Of a stretch of DNA of 33,754 nt, positions 25,760 to 33,301 are shown piece by piece. The first letter of the stretch is position 1; every line of letters starts with the position of its first letter. The DNA lies in the NCBI GenBank assembly GCA_027306695.1, contig DAHUZH010000030.1:1-33754 (forward strand). Reading direction: 5' to 3'. The position numbers and the translations under genes were made by a program. Origin of the DNA: Acidobacteriaceae bacterium (lineage in GTDB: Bacteria > Acidobacteriota > Terriglobia > Terriglobales > Acidobacteriaceae). Below the pieces are notes generated by a model. The model saw only the letters and a list, made by a program, of their open reading frames with translations. It was not told where the DNA came from and ran no database searches.

Positions 25760-27364
25760 TTACTTCAGTTTTACCAGCCGGACGCTGGTAATCGCTTCGA
25801 GCGTGCTCAAAGATTCGAGCGCTTTATGGATCTGCGTCGGGGCGGTTTCCGCATCGACATGCACCAGCGCCAGCGCTTCGCGCCGTCCACCGCTGTGGTT
25901 GGCTTCCGCGCGGCCCAGTGCAAAGTTGGCGATGTTGATGGCAAATTCACCCAGGATCGTGCCGATGCGGCCAATCACGCCGGGTACGTCCTGGTTGCGG
26001 ATGAACAGCAGCGTTCCGTCGAGTGGCGCTTCAATATCGATGCCGTCGCAAGCCAGCAGGCGCGGCGATTTGCCATGCAGCACCGTTCCGCTCACCGTCA
26101 TATCGCGCTGCGCGGTGTGGAGCGTCAGCTTCAGCACGCTGCCCGCGCCACCGGATACAGCTTCATTTTTTTGTTCGTGGACGTGGACCCCCTGCTCCTT
26201 GGCGACGGCGGAAGCGTTAATGCGGTTCACATGTTCGGAGCTGCCGAGGATGCCGCACAGCGCGGCATTGCGAATCAACTCCGTGCGCATCTCTGCCAGG
26301 CGACCGGAATAGCTGAGGTGGACGCTTTCCACGCTGGCGCCGAAGGTCGCGGCAAGAAATTTTCCCAATCGTTCGCCAAGTTCGATGTAGGGCGCGAGCG
26401 CGGTGTATTCCTCATACGAAAGAGAGGGGAAGTTCACCGCGTTCTGCACTACGCCGGTAGTGAGATAGGCGCGCACCTGCTCGGCAATCTGGATGCCGAC
26501 CGCCTCCTGCGCTTCCGCAGTCGAACCTGCGATGTGCGGTGTCAGGATCACATTTTCGAGGCCGAAAAACGGCGAGTCTTTCAAGGGCTCCTTGCGGAAG
26601 ACATCGAGCGCAGCGCCGCCGACGTGGCCGCTTCGCAGCGCCTCTGCAAGCGCTTCTTCCACGATCAATTCACCGCGAGCGCAGTTGACGATGCGCACAC
26701 CTTTTTTCATGGTGGCGAGTGTCGTCGCGTTCACCATGCCTTCGGTCTCCGGTGTCAACCCGACGTGCAGCGTCAGGTAATCGGCCTGGCGAAAGACTTC
26801 ATCGAGCGGGGCCAGCCGCACGCCATGTTCGCGCGCAATCGCCGCCGAGACAAATGGATCGTGGCCGATCAACTCCATGCCGAAGCCACGCGCGCGGCGC
26901 GCCACTTCCAGACCGACGCGGCCCAGTCCGACGATGCCCAGCGTTTTGCCGCGCAACTCCGCGCCTTGCAGAGATTTTTTTTCCCAGCGCCCGGCATGCA
27001 TGGTGCTGTTGGCGCGCGGAACCATGCGGGCCAGCGCCACCATCAGCCCCAGCGTCAGCTCGGCGACGGCCACGGCGTTGGCGCCGGGAGTGTTCATCAC
27101 CACAATGCCGTTGCGGGTCGCGGCCTCCGCGTCGATGTTATCGACGCCCACGCCGGCGCGCCCGATGACGCGCAGCTTCGGCGCGTTTTCGAGCAGCGCC
27201 GCGTCCACCTGAACGGCGGAACGAACGATCAACGCATCGGCATCGGCCAGTTCGGCGGGAAGGCTGTTCTTGATCCGGTCGTGCGTGACGACGTTCCAGT
27301 CGGGCGCATTGGCAAACACGGCCAGCGTGGCCGGAGAAACTTTTTCGGCAAGAACAACTTTCAT
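25760..27364 (-). CDS. serA: D-3-phosphoglycerate dehydrogenase, SerA (long type with ASB and ACT domains)
   Basis: SerA oxidises 3-phosphoglycerate with NAD, the first step of serine synthesis. The 534-residue protein has the catalytic and NAD domains in residues 1-315, with GIVGLGRVG (Rossmann loop 146-151), Arg230 in NCARGE, Glu259 in DVFRKEP and His277 in LTPHIAGST. An intervening ASB-like domain (about 320-450) and a C-terminal ACT domain (about 453-534, starting LLFIRNQDVPGVIGRIGTIL) follow. The ACT domain suggests feedback control by serine, as in the family. The ATG at 27364 follows a class V aminotransferase gene by about 184 bases that include a degenerate repeat. Confidence 0.96.
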   Translation of the reverse strand: MKVVLAEKVSPATLAVFANAPDWNVVTHDRIKNSLPAELADADALIVRSAVQVDAALLENAPKLRVIGRAGVGVDNIDAEAATRNGIVVMNTPGANAVAVAELTLGLMVALARMVPRANSTMHAGRWEKKSLQGAELRGKTLGIVGLGRVGLEVARRARGFGMELIGHDPFVSAAIAREHGVRLAPLDEVFRQADYLTLHVGLTPETEGMVNATTLATMKKGVRIVNCARGELIVEEALAEALRSGHVGGAALDVFRKEPLKDSPFFGLENVILTPHIAGSTAEAQEAVGIQIAEQVRAYLTTGVVQNAVNFPSLSYEEYTALAPYIELGERLGKFLAATFGASVESVHLSYSGRLAEMRTELIRNAALCGILGSSEHVNRINASAVAKEQGVHVHEQKNEAVSGGAGSVLKLTLHTAQRDMTVSGTVLHGKSPRLLACDGIDIEAPLDGTLLFIRNQDVPGVIGRIGTILGEFAINIANFALGRAEANHSGGRREALALVHVDAETAPTQIHKALESLSTLEAITSVRLVKLK

Positions 27365-27448
27365 GATTGCATTCCGTAAGCGACAGTTTGAATAAAAGAG
27401 AAATTTTCAGAGAGCATCGTGGTGGGTCATTCATCCACTACAAAAATT

Positions 27449-27500
27449 TGTCATCCCGACCGGACCCTGAGCACAGCCAAGGGGAAGTGGAGGGACCTGT
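27449..27500. repeat. Degenerate copy of the intergenic repeat family (element C)
   Basis: The gap between serA and the aminotransferase gene holds a partial copy of the family. GACCCTGAGC followed six bases later by AAGGGGAAG is shared with element B (29388-29412); by hand, about 20 of 25 bases match. The left border reads TGTCATCCCGAC. No matching right end is clear. The remainder of the gap shows no gene. Confidence 0.5.
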
Positions 27501-27548
27501 GGTTTCACGACGACCCGACACAAAGAGTACATCCGCACAGAAATTCTT

Positions 27549-28769
27549 CTATCTACCGGCCATCGCCGCCTCCACGCGAGCCGTGGAGGACGCGGCATGG
27601 CTGCGCTCTGCAAATACGCGCTGCGCGGCGGTGAGCGCATCCCCCAGCGCGAATTTGGATGCCGGCAGCGAATCGGCTGTGACTTGTTCGATTGCCCCTA
27701 GCAATGCGAGCGTGTCCAAAGGATCGAAGAAGCCGAGATGCGCGATGCGGAAGAGTTGGCCCTTCATCTCGCCCTGCCCATTGGTGACGATGGCGCCAAA
27801 GCGCGACTTCAACTCCTTCACGATGACGCCGGAATCCACGCCTTGCGGCGGCAGCACAGCAGTCACCGCGGCGGCGGGCGCAGATGGCGCGAACAGGCGC
27901 ATGCCAAGCGCCGGAACGGCAGCGCGAGTCATGGCTGCACAAGTCTCGGCATTCTCAACCAGCGAGGCGCGTCCGCGCGCCAGATCGCCACCCTCCTGCG
28001 CGGCAATATAATCGAGCGCCGCTCCTAATGCGGCAATCAGCGCGACGCCGGGCGTGTAGGCGGACTCGCCCTTGGAGGCGGCTTTGCGTTCCTTGCGAAG
28101 GTCGAAGTAGTAGCGCGGGTTTTTCGTGGTCTCCATGCGCTGCCATGCCCGCTCGCTGGCCGCCAGATACGCAAGACCCGGAGGAATCATCACCGCTTTT
28201 TGCGATCCGCCAATCAGCACATCGACACCCCAGGCATCCATGTCGAGGTGGGTCGTGCCCAGGCCGGTGATTGCATCGACGACCAACACCGCTCCGCTCC
28301 CTGTCGAACGCAACAGTTCAGCCACGGCCCGCACATCATGGCGCACGCCGGTCGAGGTCTCGGTCGCTTGCATGTACACAGCGCGAGTATCCTCGCGCAG
28401 CGCGGCGCGCACGGCTTCCATCGAAAATGTTTCGCCATAGGGCGCGCTCACTACGTCCGGCTGGCAGCCGAAGGCCTTGGCCAGCGCCGTCCAGCGCTCG
28501 CCGAACTTGCCAGCGGTCAGCACCAGCACCCGGTCGCCCGGAGAAGTGAGGTTCGCCACCGACGCTTCCATCGCCCCTGTGCCGGAGCTGGTCAACAGCA
28601 CGACATCGTTTTGCGTACCGACAAATGTACGGAGCTGGCCGAGCACGCGCTGATAGAGCGCGCGGAACTCTGGCGTACGGTGGTGCAGGTCGGCGGCCGC
28701 CATGGCAAACTGTGCGGCGGGCAGCAAAGGAGTGGGTCCGGGAGTGAAAAGGCGAGTTTTGCGGAACAT
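27549..28769 (-). CDS. Class V PLP aminotransferase (alanine/serine-glyoxylate type)
   Basis: The 406-residue protein is a PLP fold-type I transaminase of the AGT/SGAT group. FTPGPTPLLPAAQFAMA at the start, TSSGTGAMEASVANL for phosphate binding, VVDAITGLGT with Asp165, GGSQKAVMIPPGLA with the Schiff-base Lys191 and a late RIAHLGFFDPLDTLALLGAIE are all typical. Members use alanine, serine or glyoxylate, and some act on phosphohydroxypyruvate. Lying directly upstream of serA, it may supply the second step of serine synthesis in place of SerC; that is inference from context. Its ATG at 28769 is divergent from yqeY across 93 bases. Confidence 0.88.
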   Translation of the reverse strand: MFRKTRLFTPGPTPLLPAAQFAMAAADLHHRTPEFRALYQRVLGQLRTFVGTQNDVVLLTSSGTGAMEASVANLTSPGDRVLVLTAGKFGERWTALAKAFGCQPDVVSAPYGETFSMEAVRAALREDTRAVYMQATETSTGVRHDVRAVAELLRSTGSGAVLVVDAITGLGTTHLDMDAWGVDVLIGGSQKAVMIPPGLAYLAASERAWQRMETTKNPRYYFDLRKERKAASKGESAYTPGVALIAALGAALDYIAAQEGGDLARGRASLVENAETCAAMTRAAVPALGMRLFAPSAPAAAVTAVLPPQGVDSGVIVKELKSRFGAIVTNGQGEMKGQLFRIAHLGFFDPLDTLALLGAIEQVTADSLPASKFALGDALTAAQRVFAERSHAASSTARVEAAMAGR

Positions 28770-28810
28770 GCATTGATTTTACTGAACCTGCACCGGACGC
28801 GCCGGGCTTT

Positions 28811-28816
28811 TATACT
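28811..28816 (+). promoter_or_regulatory. Possible -10 box for yqeY
   Basis: TATACT in the 93-base divergent gap is five of six with the sigma-70 -10 consensus and lies 46 bases before the yqeY ATG. No good -35 hexamer is seen 16-18 bases upstream (CTGCAC is the nearest at 17), so this is a weak call. Confidence 0.3.
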
Positions 28817-28862
28817 GAAAGGATTGGACTTTTCTTTTTTGGCATTTGAAGTGGAGATTGCG

Positions 28863-29333
28863 ATGGGCTTGACGGAAAAAGTGCACGAAGACATGGTGGC
28901 GGCGATGAAGGCGCGGGACGCCGATCGCCTTTCGACGCTGCGCATGATGAAGACCGCGCTCAAGAATAAAGAGATCGACAAGCGCGCGCCGCTCACCGAT
29001 GCCGAGGGCGCGCAGATTCTTGTGACCATGGTGAAGCAGCGGCGCGACTCCATCGAGCAGTTCACCAAGGGCAATCGCCTGGAACTGGCCGAGAAAGAGG
29101 CCGCCGAAATCGTCATCATCGAAAGCTATATGCCGAAGGCCGCCGGAGAAGCGGAGATTCGCGGCATGGTGGATGCGGCGATTGCCGAAATGGCTGCGGC
29201 AGGTCAGCGCCCAACCGCGAAGGATATGGGCAACGTGATGAAGGCGGTGCAGGCGAAGATCCAGGCCGCCGGTCTGCGCGCCGATGGTAAGCAGGTCAGC
29301 GAACTGGTGAAGGCCGCGCTGGCGCAGTCGTAA
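28863..29333 (+). CDS. yqeY: GatB/YqeY-family protein
   Basis: This is a 156-residue helical protein related to the tRNA-binding C-terminal domain of GatB. I chose ATG 28863, with GGAGAT about 6 bases before it; the frame is open much further upstream but that part is antisense to the aminotransferase gene. The family pattern is seen: DMVAAMKARDADRLSTLRMMKTALKN at the start, QFTKGNRLELAEKEAAEIVIIESYMP in the middle and AGQRPTAKDMGNVMKAV near the end. A function in tRNA handling is suggested for the family, but not proven. It is a single-gene unit ending tail to tail with rnhA. Confidence 0.9.
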   Translation: MGLTEKVHEDMVAAMKARDADRLSTLRMMKTALKNKEIDKRAPLTDAEGAQILVTMVKQRRDSIEQFTKGNRLELAEKEAAEIVIIESYMPKAAGEAEIRGMVDAAIAEMAAAGQRPTAKDMGNVMKAVQAKIQAAGLRADGKQVSELVKAALAQS

Positions 29334-29378
29334 ACCATTTCCAAAAATTCCGGCGAGTCTTGCTATAGAGAGAAAGGC

Positions 29379-29471
29379 CGTCATTCTGACCCTGAGCTTG
29401 TCGAAGGGGAAGAATCTATGCATTGGCTTTCCTCTGAAATACAGAGGTCCTTCGCTCCGCTCAGGATGACG
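29379..29471. repeat. 93-base intergenic inverted-repeat element (element B)
   Basis: It lies between the convergent yqeY and RNase HI genes. The ends are CGTCATTCTGA and TCAGGATGACG, inverted with one mismatch. An internal hairpin CCTCTG-AAATA-CAGAGG covers 29431-29447. The right end TTCGCTCCGCTCAGGATGAC matches the right end of element A with two differences. In this position it could end transcription from both sides. Confidence 0.7.
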
Positions 29472-29514
29472 AATTGTTCGGAACCCGCACTACACCCAGT
29501 AGGATGAAAATGCT

Positions 29515-30201
29515 TTAGCCGCGTTCTTTAGCGGCCCGCTCGCCCAGAGCTTTTTCCGGCATCACCACGACGATGGTTCCCTCTGGAATAAAGCCTTCCA
29601 GCAGAGAGATTTTTCCCGCCTTCACAATGCCGCGCAGCGGACGCACCGGCGTTGCAGTAGAAGTAGCATTCGGCCCGACCTGTGGCGTTCCCGCGCTCTT
29701 TGCTTCAGGCTTGCGTCGCATTCCCTGGTCCATCGCCAGATTGGCCAGCTCGTCCGCCCGTTTGTTTTTGCCGCGCAGAACGTGCTCGATCTGGAAGCCT
29801 TCGAGCTGCGCGATTTTGCGCGTTGCTTCGTCATACAGTGGACGCAGATCCGGGCTTTGCACGCGATACTGGCCACGGATTTGTTTCACCATCAATTCCG
29901 AATCCGAGACGATGCGCAGGCGCATCAGCCTATGGGCCAGGGCGTAGTCCAGTGCGGCCAGCATGCCGGAGTATTCGGCTACATTGTTGGTGCGCATGCC
30001 GATGAATTCGCTCAGCTCGGCCAGCACGCTGCCGTCTTCTGCCTGGATGAGAACGCCATAGCCAGCCGGGCCGGGATTGCCGCGCGAGCCTCCGTCGGTA
30101 AAGGCCGTGGCCCAGCCAGCCGTTTTGGACGTGTTCGATCTTGGGCTTGAAAACAAAGGAACTTGCGGGCTGTCAGATGGAGGGTTGGATGCGAAGGCCA
30201 T
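29515..30201 (-). CDS. rnhA: Ribonuclease HI with extra C-terminal beta-strand tail
   Basis: RNase HI cuts RNA in RNA-DNA hybrids. The catalytic residues are visible as Asp36 (TDGGSRGNPG), Glu76 (NNVAEYSG), Asp100 (VSDSELM) and Asp150 (KRADELAN), giving a core at residues about 31-160, of the compact YpdQ/archaeal-like type (no basic protrusion). A flexible linker (161-187) leads to a short module, RGIVKAGKISLLEG then PEGTIVVVMPE (190-215). Its pattern G-x-V-x-x-G-x-I-x-L with PEGT-x-V-x-V resembles the small beta domain of DUF104/AbrB-like antitoxins. Ordinary RNase HI is about 150 residues; this has 228. The start is ATG 30201. Confidence 0.88.
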   Translation of the reverse strand: MAFASNPPSDSPQVPLFSSPRSNTSKTAGWATAFTDGGSRGNPGPAGYGVLIQAEDGSVLAELSEFIGMRTNNVAEYSGMLAALDYALAHRLMRLRIVSDSELMVKQIRGQYRVQSPDLRPLYDEATRKIAQLEGFQIEHVLRGKNKRADELANLAMDQGMRRKPEAKSAGTPQVGPNATSTATPVRPLRGIVKAGKISLLEGFIPEGTIVVVMPEKALGERAAKERG

Positions 30202-30290
30202 TGGCCCCAGTTTAGTGCAATCGCGCGCCTGGCGCGAAAGAGAAACCCGCGCGCTGGCTCACGTTTCCAAAAATCCAGCGTCGTATAGAT

Positions 30291-30296
30291 GGAGAG
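30291..30296 (+). promoter_or_regulatory. Ribosome binding site that sets the sigma factor start
   Basis: GGAGAG lies 6 bases before the ATG at 30303. The alternative in-frame ATG at 30396, closer to the usual sigma factor N-terminus, has only a weak GAAGAC upstream. The site therefore favours the longer protein. A TATAGA sequence (30284-30289) directly before it is too close to be a usable -10 box for this start. Confidence 0.55.
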
Positions 30297-30302
30297 ACCG
30301 AT

Positions 30303-30992
30303 ATGGAGTTGCGACGATTTGCCATACTGCCCCGCGAGACACTCCCTTCCCCACGTACTTTACCGGTAGCTCCGCGCATACAATCGAAGACAAGAATGTA
30401 CGCGGACAGTGCAGCACGGGTGCAAGACGCCGAACTGATCCGGGAGGCGCAAAAAGGATCGCGAGAGGCGTTCGACGTTCTGGTGCGCCAGTACGATCAG
30501 GCGGTGCTGCGTCTGGCGCTGCATCTTACCGGCTCCGAGCAGGACGCCCAGGACATTCATCAGGAAGCGTTTTTGAAGGCCTATCGCCATATTGGCAGCT
30601 TCCGCTTTGAATGCTCCTTCTATACGTGGATTTATCGGATCGTCACCAATCTTTGTTTGGACCATCTGCGCCGCCGCAAGACGCGCCGCGAAGACTCCGC
30701 GGTGATGATCGACGCTTCCGGTGAAGAGCACGACACCATGACGAACGTCTCCGACGAGCGCGCCATGGCGAACCCGGACCGCGAACTGGAACGAAAAATA
30801 CTGGGAGAACATATCCAGACGGCATTGGAAACACTCACGCCGCGCGAGCGGACGGTGTTTGAATTGAAGCACTACCATGGTCTGCGGTTGCGGACCATTG
30901 GCGAAATGTTGAACACAACGGAAGAAACGGCGAAAAATACGCTGTTCCGTGCCACGCGCAAGTTGCGTACGCAGCTCGCGGAACTGCGGTAG
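30303..30992 (+). CDS. ECF sigma factor (sigma-E/RpoE type)
   Basis: This 229-residue sigma-70 family factor has only regions 2 and 4. Region 2 covers about 44-125 (EAFDVLVRQYDQAVLRLAL, EQDAQDIHQEAFLKAYRHI, YTWIYRIVTNLCLDHLRRRKTRRE); region 4 is about 170-225 (LETLTPRERTVFELKHYHGLRLRTI then TEETAKNTLFRATRKL). A linker of about 45 residues rich in acidic residues joins them. About 31 extra residues precede the usual start, with a good ribosome binding site at 30291 supporting the long form. It is followed 37 bases later by a zinc-finger membrane protein that is very likely its anti-sigma factor. The regulon is unknown. Confidence 0.92.
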   Translation: MELRRFAILPRETLPSPRTLPVAPRIQSKTRMYADSAARVQDAELIREAQKGSREAFDVLVRQYDQAVLRLALHLTGSEQDAQDIHQEAFLKAYRHIGSFRFECSFYTWIYRIVTNLCLDHLRRRKTRREDSAVMIDASGEEHDTMTNVSDERAMANPDRELERKILGEHIQTALETLTPRERTVFELKHYHGLRLRTIGEMLNTTEETAKNTLFRATRKLRTQLAELR

Positions 30993-31029
30993 GTAAGAGA
31001 ATGTGCGTTAAAAATTTGAGGAGCAGGCC

Positions 31030-31998
31030 ATGAAATGCGAACTCGCACAGCAGCACATTGTGCAATATATTTACGGCGAACTGGCCGACGAAGGCTGTCA
31101 CAACCTGGAGCAGCATGTCGCGGGGTGTGAGCGTTGCCGCAATGAACTCCGGGTGTATGAGGCGCTCCGCCACGCCATGTCGCTGGCGCCGGTCGAGGAG
31201 CCGTCCGCCAATCTCCTTGCCCACAGCCGCGTGCGGCTGGATGAGGCACTCGACCAGCTTCCGCCGCCAAGCCTGGGAATGCGTCTGGAAACGGGCCTCT
31301 TCGGGTTCTTCGCTCAACTGCGCGCCGCGCCGGGCATGGCAGTCGCATTGGCCGTTCTGGGACTCGGAATTGGCGCAACGGCTGGCCATTATTGGAAACA
31401 TGCAGTCCCAGGGCAACCGATTTCGCAGGCTGAACAAGCAGTTCCGCTAGGCGTTACGACTGCGGCCCCTGCCATTTTCAGCGTGAGCGGAATCGTGCAG
31501 CACCCCAACACCAAAATGGTCGAGGTCCACTTCAATCAGATGGTCCCCGCCACGGTGGAAGGCCCGATGGACGACCCCGAGGTGCAGAAGCTGCTGTTGA
31601 TGGCCACGCAGAACACCGGTGATCCCGACGTGCGGAACGATTCGGTCGGTCTGCTGGCGGAGCAGTGCAAGGCTGGCCATTACTGTGAAGGTGGGCCGGT
31701 GCGGACGGCGCTGATGGTGGCACTACGCTATGATCGCGACCCCAGCGTGCGGCTGAAAGCGCTGGAAGGTCTGGAGCCGTATGTTGCGCAGGACGTGCAT
31801 GTCCGCGACGCCATTCTGGAGTCGCTGATGCACGATCCCAGCCAGCCCATACGCAGCCATGCCCTGCGAATGCTGGAGCCGGTGCAGGCCGACAGCAGCG
31901 TGCGCGTAGTGTTGCAGACCTTGGCCACGCGGGACGACAATCCCGAAATGCGCGAAGCCTCTCTGAAGGTCTTACAGGCCATTCCAGAGACGGAATAG
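31030..31998 (+). CDS. Putative anti-sigma factor: ZAS zinc finger, one membrane span, HEAT repeats
   Basis: The N-terminal 40 residues form a zf-HC2/ZAS anti-sigma domain, with the H-x3-C-x2-C motif at His29, Cys33 and Cys36 and Cys3 as possible extra ligand. A single membrane span follows at about 101-119 (MAVALAVLGLGIGATAGHYW). The 200 residues after it should lie in the periplasm and end in HEAT-like repeats (DPEVQKLLLMATQNTGDPDVRND, DRDPSVRLKALEGLEP, DPSQPIRSHALRML, DDNPEMREASLKVL). The family normally binds and holds the ECF sigma factor at the membrane; here the HEAT part could sense or bind envelope components. GAGGAG upstream gives a good ribosome binding site. Length is 322. Confidence 0.85.
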   Translation: MKCELAQQHIVQYIYGELADEGCHNLEQHVAGCERCRNELRVYEALRHAMSLAPVEEPSANLLAHSRVRLDEALDQLPPPSLGMRLETGLFGFFAQLRAAPGMAVALAVLGLGIGATAGHYWKHAVPGQPISQAEQAVPLGVTTAAPAIFSVSGIVQHPNTKMVEVHFNQMVPATVEGPMDDPEVQKLLLMATQNTGDPDVRNDSVGLLAEQCKAGHYCEGGPVRTALMVALRYDRDPSVRLKALEGLEPYVAQDVHVRDAILESLMHDPSQPIRSHALRMLEPVQADSSVRVVLQTLATRDDNPEMREASLKVLQAIPETE

Positions 31999-32089
31999 TC
32001 GGGCTGGCCCAGGAGCATTTGGAGACTGGCGGACAAAATGCCGTTTTGCTGCCAGGTTAGGCTACGTACGAGTAGACCTCCGAGCTAAA

Positions 32090-32104
32090 CTTACGAGTCG
32101 TAAG
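32090..32104. other. Small hairpin between anti-sigma and PDZ genes
   Basis: CTTACG-AGT-CGTAAG is a 6-base stem with a 3-base loop in the 163-base gap 31999-32161. It lacks a T-run. It may be chance, or an attenuator or operator for the PDZ gene. No sigma-E-like GGAACTT box is apparent near it. Confidence 0.3.
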
Positions 32105-32161
32105 GCGTCTTGTGCCTTCCATGAGAGGAATGGTCTGGATGCTGTACTGGATTTTTGTTCA

Positions 32162-33085
32162 ATGAGCCTGCGATTTTTCTTTTGGAATGCCGTCTGCCTG
32201 ACGTTGCTGGCGCTGCCATTGGCCGTGCGGACGTATGCCCTTGCGCCTGCGGGCAGCATTGCCAGTTTCCACCACGATGGCGAGGGGTATCTCGGAGTGG
32301 ATTTTGAGAACCTCAGCACCCAGCAAAGGGCCAAACTGCGCATTGCGTCGAATGAAGGGGTGGCCATTGCAGCGGTTGATCACGATGCGCCAGCGGGAAA
32401 AGCGGGGCTGCGCGGTAACGATGTGATCGTGAAGCTGAACGGAAAAAGGGCGCAGCATGCTGAGGATTTGCGGGAAGTTTTGCATAAAATGTCTCCCGGA
32501 CAGACGGTGACTCTCAATGTCCTGCGAGATGGTCAACCGCTGGAATTCAAGGTGGTTCTGGCAGACCGAAAAATCGTGGAGCAACAGGCTTGGTCGCAGC
32601 ATTACACGGTTCCCGATCCGCAGGCCCCCAAACAGACAGCAGCGCAGACCTCCAGCCAGTCTGTGCCTCAAGCTGCATCTCAGGCCCCAGCTCAGACCCT
32701 AGGCCAGACCGGCTTCTTCTCCTCCATGCCCGCCGAGATTGGCAAGACCTTCAGCTCCAACGGAGGGCTGATGAGTTTGATTCCGTATACCGCCCCATAC
32801 ACTGGAATCACAGTCGATATACTCACGCAGCAACTGGCAGGCTATTTTGGGTTGAAGGGCAAGACCGGACTGCTGGTGAAAAGCATCGATCCGAACAGTC
32901 CGGGTTCGCGCTCCGGGGTGCTGGCTGGGGACGTGATTTGCAAGGCGGATGATCTGCCGATGACTTCTCGCAGCCGGTGGAGTCATGCGCTTCGGGAAAA
33001 TCGGCATGAAGCGGTCAAGCTCCAGATATTGCGCGACAGGAAGCCAGTGACTTTGATTCTGACCCTGGCCGCCAGCAAATCCTGA
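32162..33085 (+). CDS. Periplasmic double-PDZ domain protein without protease domain
   Basis: This is a 307-residue exported protein. A signal peptide covers about 1-26 (LTLLALPLAVRTYALA). PDZ1 lies at about 40-135 (EGYLGVDFENLS, AAVDHDAPAGKAGLRGNDVIVKLNGK). A Gln/Ala/Ser linker spans about 150-185. PDZ2 lies at about 215-305 (GLLVKSIDPNSPGSRSGVLAGDVICKADDLPM). No trypsin-like HtrA catalytic triad is present, so it should bind but not cut peptides. It follows the sigma/anti-sigma pair after 163 bases, suggesting a sensor or effector of that system, by analogy to the PDZ of DegS. No strong ribosome binding site is seen before the ATG. Confidence 0.8.
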   Translation: MSLRFFFWNAVCLTLLALPLAVRTYALAPAGSIASFHHDGEGYLGVDFENLSTQQRAKLRIASNEGVAIAAVDHDAPAGKAGLRGNDVIVKLNGKRAQHAEDLREVLHKMSPGQTVTLNVLRDGQPLEFKVVLADRKIVEQQAWSQHYTVPDPQAPKQTAAQTSSQSVPQAASQAPAQTLGQTGFFSSMPAEIGKTFSSNGGLMSLIPYTAPYTGITVDILTQQLAGYFGLKGKTGLLVKSIDPNSPGSRSGVLAGDVICKADDLPMTSRSRWSHALRENRHEAVKLQILRDRKPVTLILTLAASKS

Positions 33086-33160
33086 ACTTGATTTCCATCG
33101 CCAAGCTGGATCGTGCTGCGGAGGATATCAACAGAGCCAGCCTGGGTTTCATCGATACAT

Positions 33161-33214
33161 GTCATTTCTGAGCGGAGTCCGACGCGCGTCGCCGTAGCGA
33201 CCTCAGGATGAAAA
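33161..33214. repeat. Short intergenic repeat element (element D)
   Basis: The gap 33086-33301 holds a shorter relative of elements A and B: GTCATTTCTGAGCGG on the left and CTCAGGATGA on the right. Inside are the perfect 12-base palindrome CGACGCGCGTCG (33180-33191) and a GTCGC-CGTA-GCGAC hairpin (33188-33201). It may also terminate transcription of the PDZ gene. The remaining gap shows no gene. Confidence 0.55.
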
Positions 33215-33301
33215 ATTTATAAGTTCAAGCATTTATAAAACAAGCTCTACAAGGATAGACGGATAAGTCCCGCTGTCCCATCCATGCGCGGCTGTGATTC
33301 A

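Noticed and set aside
25745-27379. 544-codon open frame on the plus strand
   Set aside because: It lies exactly opposite serA, which has complete catalytic and ACT motifs. The composition (rich in His, Arg, Gln, Phe) is typical of an antisense shadow.
28200-28862. Long N-terminal extension of yqeY
   Set aside because: It is antisense to the aminotransferase gene; ATG 28863 has a good ribosome binding site and matches the family start.
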